Source: Halobacteroidaceae bacterium (GTDB lineage Bacteria > Bacillota > Halanaerobiia > B1SED10-174). Taken from it: 37,562 nucleotides of DNA. The notes under the pieces were generated by a model. That model was not told the origin of the DNA. It ran no database searches and saw nothing but the letters and a program-made list of their open reading frames with translations. The stretch is taken from contig PWGV01000183.1 in the NCBI GenBank assembly GCA_003554585.1, positions 72,574 to 110,135 on the forward strand, written 5' to 3'. Both the position numbers and the translations under genes were made by a program. Shown piece by piece: positions 34,372 to 37,562 of the stretch (its first letter is position 1; every line of letters starts with the position of its first letter).

Positions 34372-35271
34372 ATGATCAAGAGCTTTTCCCATTCAGTATA
34401 CTTTGCCCCGCGGGGCCGAAAAAGGTTATTGGAGTTGGGTAATAATCTGGCCCAGCGTTACCTTTCTCCCGAAGATTTTCTTATCGGCTTTGTCGGCGAC
34501 GCTGGAGCAGGCAAATCGGTTTTAATTAACGGGATGTTTCCAGGTCTGACCCTGACCAATGATGATACTGGAATTAACATCCGCCCGCTTCCCCTTCTCG
34601 AGCACTTTTCTGAGAACCGGTTTACCAGCCACACCTATCACGTAGATATGCGGTTTGAAAGTGCTTTTCATCAGCCCTGGGAACTTACTGAAGCGGTAGT
34701 TAAAGCCCTGCGCTATAACCGCCGGGTTATTATCGAACACTTTGACCTTATCGCAGACCAGATTGGACTCAAACCCCAGGTTCTCCTTGGAATAGGGGAG
34801 GAAGTAATTATTACCAGGCCCGGGCTTTTTGGTCCAGTGGCCGAGGAAATAAAAAACATTGTCTACAAGTCCCTGCGTTACAGGAAAATGGCCCATACAG
34901 CCGAAGATCTTACTTCTCTTGTTATCGATCAATTGGGGTTTGAAACGCCTCCCAATCACAGCGACATCCGAAGCGGTTTTATTCTCCACTTTGAAGAACT
35001 TCCCGACTTTAATATTGAGGATATTCAGGAAGGCGTGGAGAACTATATTGAAAAGGACCTACCGGTGACCTATATTGACGACGGGCATATTGCCCTGGGA
35101 GGAAATCAGTTTTCCTGTACCGGTCCCCGGGTTCACGTTCGACGAACAGGGGAAATTCGGGGCTTTCGCCTTTTACCCGATTTTTTCCACGATCCCCAGA
35201 GCAGGCGATACCTGCTGGCGGGAATGGTGGGAGAGCAACGGAGCCAATTCGAATTACTCAAGGCTGAGTAA
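34372..35271 (+). CDS. P-loop protein fused to an AlaX/alanyl-tRNA-synthetase editing-like (SAD) domain
   Basis: A 299-residue protein. The N-terminal half is a P-loop NTPase or kinase-like domain with Walker A GDAGAGKS (42-49) and a later strand RRVIIEHFDLI. From about residue 170 the sequence follows the second additional domain of alanyl-tRNA synthetase: AHTAEDLTSLVIDQLG resembles the HTATHLL helix, LPV precedes the last sheet, and FSCTGPRVHVRRTGEIRGFRLL resembles the CGGTH...TGEIG strand. Zinc ligands would be His175, Asp179 (normally His), Cys249 and His255, with two extra residues in the Cys-His spacing. Catalytic editing is uncertain. It lies 29 bases after the DUF4387 gene behind GGAGGGG and probably belongs to the glutamate operon. 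Confidence 0.75.
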   Translation: MIKSFSHSVYFAPRGRKRLLELGNNLAQRYLSPEDFLIGFVGDAGAGKSVLINGMFPGLTLTNDDTGINIRPLPLLEHFSENRFTSHTYHVDMRFESAFHQPWELTEAVVKALRYNRRVIIEHFDLIADQIGLKPQVLLGIGEEVIITRPGLFGPVAEEIKNIVYKSLRYRKMAHTAEDLTSLVIDQLGFETPPNHSDIRSGFILHFEELPDFNIEDIQEGVENYIEKDLPVTYIDDGHIALGGNQFSCTGPRVHVRRTGEIRGFRLLPDFFHDPQSRRYLLAGMVGEQRSQFELLKAE

Positions 35272-35283
35272 GGAGGAAATATC

Positions 35284-36042
35284 TTGGAAGAAAAAAAAAG
35301 AAGTGATGGACGCAAAAACGACGAATTGCGCCAAATTGGATTCACCAGGCATTACACAAAATATGCCGAGGGTTCGGTCCTGGTAAAATCAGGGGAAACC
35401 CTTGTTATCTGTAATGCTTCTGTGGAGAACAAGGTCCCCCATTTTCTCCGGGGGGAGAACCAGGGGGGGGTAACTGCAGAATATTCCCTTCTGCCCCGCT
35501 CCACCAATCAGCGGGTTGTAAGGGAAATCGCCAAGGGGAAACCTTCCGGCAGGACGCAGGAAATTCAGCGTTTAATCGGCAGGGCTCTCCGTTCAGTTGT
35601 TGATTTAAACTTGCTGGGAGAAAACACTATCTGGGTGGACTGTGATGTAATCCAGGCCGATGGCGGAACCAGGACGGCTGCACTTTCAGGGGCCTTTGTT
35701 GCCCTGGTGGATGCAGTTAATTACATGCTGGATAAGAATATGATCAAAAAATCTCCCCTGAAATCCTTCCTGGCAGCAACAAGCGTGGGAATTGTGGAGG
35801 GAGAAAAACTCCTGGACCTTTCTTTTTTTGAGGATTCCCGGGCCCAGGTAGATCTTAACCTGGTGATGACGGATAATGAAGAGGTAGTTGAAATACAGGG
35901 GACAGCTGAAGGGGATCCCTTTTCCCTCGATGACTTAGAACAGATGATGTTTCTGGCCCAGCTGGGTATCCAGGAGATAATAGAAAAGCAAAAGGAAAGT
36001 CTTGGTGAATTGTCCAGGCTGGTTGGCAACGAAAGAGGGTGA
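35284..36042 (+). CDS. rph: Ribonuclease PH
   Basis: A 252-residue phosphorolytic 3'-5' exoribonuclease that trims tRNA 3' ends. Family motifs are EGSVLVKSGETLVICNASVE, GRTQEIQRLIGRALRSVVDL, and IWVDCDVIQADGGTRTAALSG. The length is normal. The start is TTG, seven bases behind AAGGAGG. It lies 12 bases after the P-loop/AlaX gene and five before rdgB; the rph-rdgB order is common in Bacillota. Confidence 0.95.
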   Translation: MEEKKRSDGRKNDELRQIGFTRHYTKYAEGSVLVKSGETLVICNASVENKVPHFLRGENQGGVTAEYSLLPRSTNQRVVREIAKGKPSGRTQEIQRLIGRALRSVVDLNLLGENTIWVDCDVIQADGGTRTAALSGAFVALVDAVNYMLDKNMIKKSPLKSFLAATSVGIVEGEKLLDLSFFEDSRAQVDLNLVMTDNEEVVEIQGTAEGDPFSLDDLEQMMFLAQLGIQEIIEKQKESLGELSRLVGNERG

Positions 36043-36046
36043 AACT

Positions 36047-36637
36047 ATGGAAATTGTTCTTGCTACGGGAAATCCGGGTAAGGTAAGGGAGATCGAGGAA
36101 ATATTAAAGCCCTATGGGCTGGACCTGGTTTCTCTTGCCCATCTTCCCCAGGTTGATTCCCCCAGCGAAACGGGGAAGACTTTCGAAGAAAATGCCCGGA
36201 TAAAGGCAGATTTCTATGCTCACCACTTTCAAAAGCCAGCCCTTGCTGACGATTCGGGCCTGGAAGTGGAATACCTTGGGGGAGGCCCCGGAATTTATTC
36301 CTCCCGGTTCGCCGGTCCCGAGGCTACCGACGAGGAGAGAAATAAAAAGCTTTTAACCCTTTTAAAGGGAGTCCCTTTTTCCCAGCGCAGGGCTGCTTTT
36401 ATCTGTGTTGCAATTTTGGTAACTCCCGAGGGGGAGGAATTAAAAACAGAGGGGCGGCTGGAGGGCTACATCGCAACTCGACCCGCTGGAGACCAGGGGT
36501 TTGGTTATGACCCGGTTTTTTTCCTGCCAGAATACGATAAAACCACTGCTGGACTGGGCAAACAAAAGAACAAGATTAGCCACAGGTACCGCGCATTCAA
36601 GGCAATGGGAGAATTGCTTTCCAGACAGGGCTATTAA
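36047..36637 (+). CDS. rdgB: XTP/dITP diphosphatase (non-canonical purine NTP pyrophosphatase, RdgB/HAM1)
   Basis: A 196-residue enzyme of normal length that hydrolyses dITP and XTP to monophosphates and so keeps deaminated purines out of nucleic acids. Motifs: VLATGNPGKVREIEEIL at the N-terminus, LADDSGLEVEYLGGGPGIYSSRFAG, and GDQGFGYDPVFFLPEYDKT plus KNKISHRYRAF. The ATG at 36047 gives the canonical N-terminus and follows GAGGGTG; a longer frame opening at 36002 has no family support. Confidence 0.95.
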   Translation: MEIVLATGNPGKVREIEEILKPYGLDLVSLAHLPQVDSPSETGKTFEENARIKADFYAHHFQKPALADDSGLEVEYLGGGPGIYSSRFAGPEATDEERNKKLLTLLKGVPFSQRRAAFICVAILVTPEGEELKTEGRLEGYIATRPAGDQGFGYDPVFFLPEYDKTTAGLGKQKNKISHRYRAFKAMGELLSRQGY

Positions 36638-36677
36638 ATCAGGCGGGAAAATGTTGCCTACTTTCTTGGGAAAAATC

Positions 36678-36706
36678 TTGACCTAAAGCCCAATTTCGGT
36701 TATACT
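36678..36706 (+). promoter_or_regulatory. Promoter of the tRNA-Pro/tRNA-Gly unit
   Basis: TTGACC (36678-36683), 17-base spacer, TATACT (36701-36706), 23 bases before the mature 5' end of tRNA-Pro. Confidence 0.8.
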
Positions 36707-36729
36707 CTTAATTGAAGGTCGGGCTACAC

Positions 36730-36806
36730 CGGAGCGTGGCGCAGTCTGGCAGCGCGCCTGCTTTGGGAGCAGGAGGTCGAAGGTTCAAATCCTTTCGCTC
36801 CGACCA
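36730..36806 (+). tRNA. tRNA-Pro (anticodon TGG)
   Basis: A 77-base cloverleaf. The acceptor stem CGGAGCG pairs with CGCTCCG, the anticodon stem/loop is CTGCT-TTGGGAG-AGCAG-like with TGG, the T loop reads GGTTCAAATCC, and the 3' CCA is encoded. Confidence 0.95.
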
Positions 36807-36812
36807 GTTTAA

Positions 36813-36889
36813 GCGGGAGTAGCTCAGTTGGCTAGAGCATCAGCCTTCCAAGCTGAGGGTCGCGGGTTCGAACCCCGTCTCCCGCTCCA
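36813..36889 (+). tRNA. tRNA-Gly (anticodon TCC)
   Basis: A 77-base cloverleaf. The acceptor stem GCGGGAG pairs with CTCCCGC, the anticodon loop CTTCCAA gives TCC, the T arm is GCGGGTTCGAACCCCGT and CCA is encoded. It lies six bases after tRNA-Pro on the same transcript. Confidence 0.95.
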
Positions 36890-36900
36890 CTTAAAACCAT

Positions 36901-36932
36901 CGGATCCCCTTTGGGGATCCGTTTAAATTTTT
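36901..36932 (+). terminator. Terminator of the tRNA-Pro/tRNA-Gly unit
   Basis: CGGATCCCC (36901-36909), loop TTT, GGGGATCCG (36913-36921), then a T-rich tail TTTAAATTTTT. Confidence 0.85.
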
Positions 36933-36991
36933 GGTTTGGTTGCCTTGCCGGTGAAGGTTATTACCGGGAATTTGCTAATTGAATTTATCCC

Positions 36992-37020
36992 TTGCATTCG
37001 GGTTCCTTTTCTCTTATAAT
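36992..37020 (+). promoter_or_regulatory. Promoter of the tRNA-Arg/tRNA-His unit
   Basis: TTGCAT (36992-36997), 17-base spacer, TATAAT (37015-37020). Confidence 0.8.
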
Positions 37021-37056
37021 AATAATGCGGACTTTTGCAAGGTAATTTTAAAAATT

Positions 37057-37132
37057 GCGCCTGTAGCTCAGGGGACAGAGCAGTGGACTTCTAATCCATT
37101 AGTCGGGGGTTCAAATCCTCCCAGGCGCACCA
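37057..37132 (+). tRNA. tRNA-Arg (anticodon TCT)
   Basis: A 76-base cloverleaf. The acceptor stem GCGCCTG pairs with CAGGCGC, the anticodon loop CTTCTAA gives TCT, the T loop is GGTTCAAATCC and CCA is encoded. Confidence 0.95.
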
Positions 37133-37148
37133 TTTTCTCAAGAATATG

Positions 37149-37225
37149 GTGGGTGTAGCTCAGGTGGTTAGAGCGCAGGATTGTGGTTCCTGAGGCCGTG
37201 GGTTCGAATCCCATCACTCACCCCA
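37149..37225 (+). tRNA. tRNA-His (anticodon GTG)
   Basis: A 77-base cloverleaf. The acceptor stem GTGGGTG pairs with CACTCAC (one G-T pair) and the anticodon loop TTGTGGT gives GTG. The base before the start is G (37148), opposite C73, so the G-1 identity element of tRNA-His is encoded. CCA is encoded. Confidence 0.95.
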
Positions 37226-37235
37226 GGTTTATCAG

Positions 37236-37259
37236 GGGAGGCGTTAAGCCTCCCTTTTT
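37236..37259 (+). terminator. Terminator of the tRNA-Arg/tRNA-His unit
   Basis: GGGAGGC (37236-37242), loop GTTAA, GCCTCCC (37248-37254), TTTTT. The following bases to 37398 hold no gene that I can see. Confidence 0.9.
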
Positions 37260-37398
37260 GATTCTCCTTTCTTTTTTGCAGTACTTCTATAAAAGGACTA
37301 CCCCTTTTTCATCAAGGTTGAAATAGGCAAAAAGGAAAAGGGAAAAAACCAAAAAGGGCGTAATAGATTAGCATATTATTTTTTCGGGGAGTGGTTTT

Positions 37399-37515
37399 TT
37401 GTTTCGCTGTCCTCAATGCGGGGAGAGAATTTCCCGATTAAACCGGTACTGCCCCAAATGTGGTAAAAAAGCAAAGAAAAAAGGGGAGGAGAAACTCCCT
37501 CGATTTTTATTTTAA
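37399..37515 (+). CDS. Tiny zinc-ribbon protein (38 residues)
   Basis: A short frame from TTG (37399), behind GGGGAGTGG, to TAA. It encodes two CxxC knuckles, CPQCG and CPKCG, spaced 12 residues apart, then a lysine-rich tail. The pattern is that of a free zinc ribbon, as found at the ends of many larger proteins. It may be a small regulator or RNA/DNA binder. The next ribosome binding site begins within a few bases of its stop, so it is probably co-transcribed with the gene leaving the window. Confidence 0.6.
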   Translation: MFRCPQCGERISRLNRYCPKCGKKAKKKGEEKLPRFLF

Positions 37516-37534
37516 TCTGGAGAGGAGCAGTTAA

Positions 37535-37562
37535 ATGACCCGTTTTCTTATCTTCTTTCTAA
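37535..37562 (+). CDS. Start of a gene cut by the window end
   Basis: ATG at 37535, eight bases or so behind AGAGGAG, opens a frame reading MTRFLIFFL, which looks like the beginning of a signal peptide or membrane helix. The rest lies outside the window, so no function can be given. Confidence 0.5.

Noticed and set aside
1-37562. Mobile elements, CRISPR arrays, prophage or rRNA
   Set aside because: No transposase, integrase, phage structural gene, regular spaced repeat or rRNA-like sequence was seen; the tRNAs show no adjoining integrase or duplicated 3' end.

Overview
The window looks chromosomal and comes from a Clostridia-like Bacillota (Firmicutes) bacterium of moderate GC content with a glutamate-fermenting capacity. 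Supporting this are strong GGAGG-type ribosome binding sites, many TTG starts, a YaaR/DUF327 gene, the glutamate mutase/methylaspartase genes and Bacillota-style promoters and T-tailed terminators. Two features hint that the cell may have an outer membrane: a secreted protein at 4487-5263 that ends in a beta-barrel-like strand with C-terminal Phe, and a substrate-binding protein with a cleavable signal peptide and no lipobox cysteine. I see no insertion sequence, prophage, CRISPR array or rRNA. The genus cannot be fixed from the sequence alone.

Layout. (1) 1-5263, signalling: the 3' end of a BTAD regulator with a degenerate GGDEF-like tail; a minus-strand operon for a CHASE2 class III cyclase, a FecR-domain protein and a CRP/FNR regulator; then a secreted barrel-like protein. 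(2) 5335-7310, DNA repair: a radical SAM/helix-hairpin-helix protein and its usual DUF4130-type partner, behind a sigma-A promoter whose -35 is covered by a LexA-like palindrome. (3) 7329-17312, a nine-gene operon: NAD-type SDR, small unknown protein, complete branched-chain-type ABC importer (binding protein, two ATPases, two permeases), alpha/beta hydrolase, two divergent KAS III-like proteins and a family I CoA-transferase. It is followed by a 1079-residue STAND-ATPase/TPR/BTAD regulator translationally coupled to a second alpha/beta hydrolase (17376-21408). I read this as an undescribed uptake-and-degradation module for a small acid or ester. (4) 21448-27207: MATE exporter, a 52-residue membrane protein with YaaR, a large AMIN/amidase, and two small membrane-protein genes. 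(5) 27244-35271, glutamate fermentation by the methylaspartate route: a glutamate racemase-GlmS fusion, GlmL, GlmE, methylaspartate ammonia-lyase, AtuA-like protein, DUF4387 protein, and a P-loop protein carrying an AlaX-like domain. (6) 35284-37562: RNase PH, XTP/dITP pyrophosphatase, tRNA-Pro, -Gly, -Arg and -His with clear promoters and terminators, a tiny zinc ribbon gene and the first codons of a further gene.

How the parts work together. In region 5 the fused racemase could feed D-glutamate into the L-glutamate pool used by the B12-dependent mutase (GlmS plus GlmE, maintained by GlmL); methylaspartase then releases ammonia and mesaconate. The AtuA-like, DUF4387 and P-loop/AlaX proteins are overlapping or closely spaced with these genes and probably serve the same pathway in an unknown way. 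In region 1 the cyclase and a CRP-type protein with cyclic-nucleotide pocket residues form a plausible self-contained second-messenger circuit. The strongest candidates for new biology are the region 3 operon with its two altered KAS III-like proteins, the racemase-GlmS fusion and the P-loop/AlaX protein.
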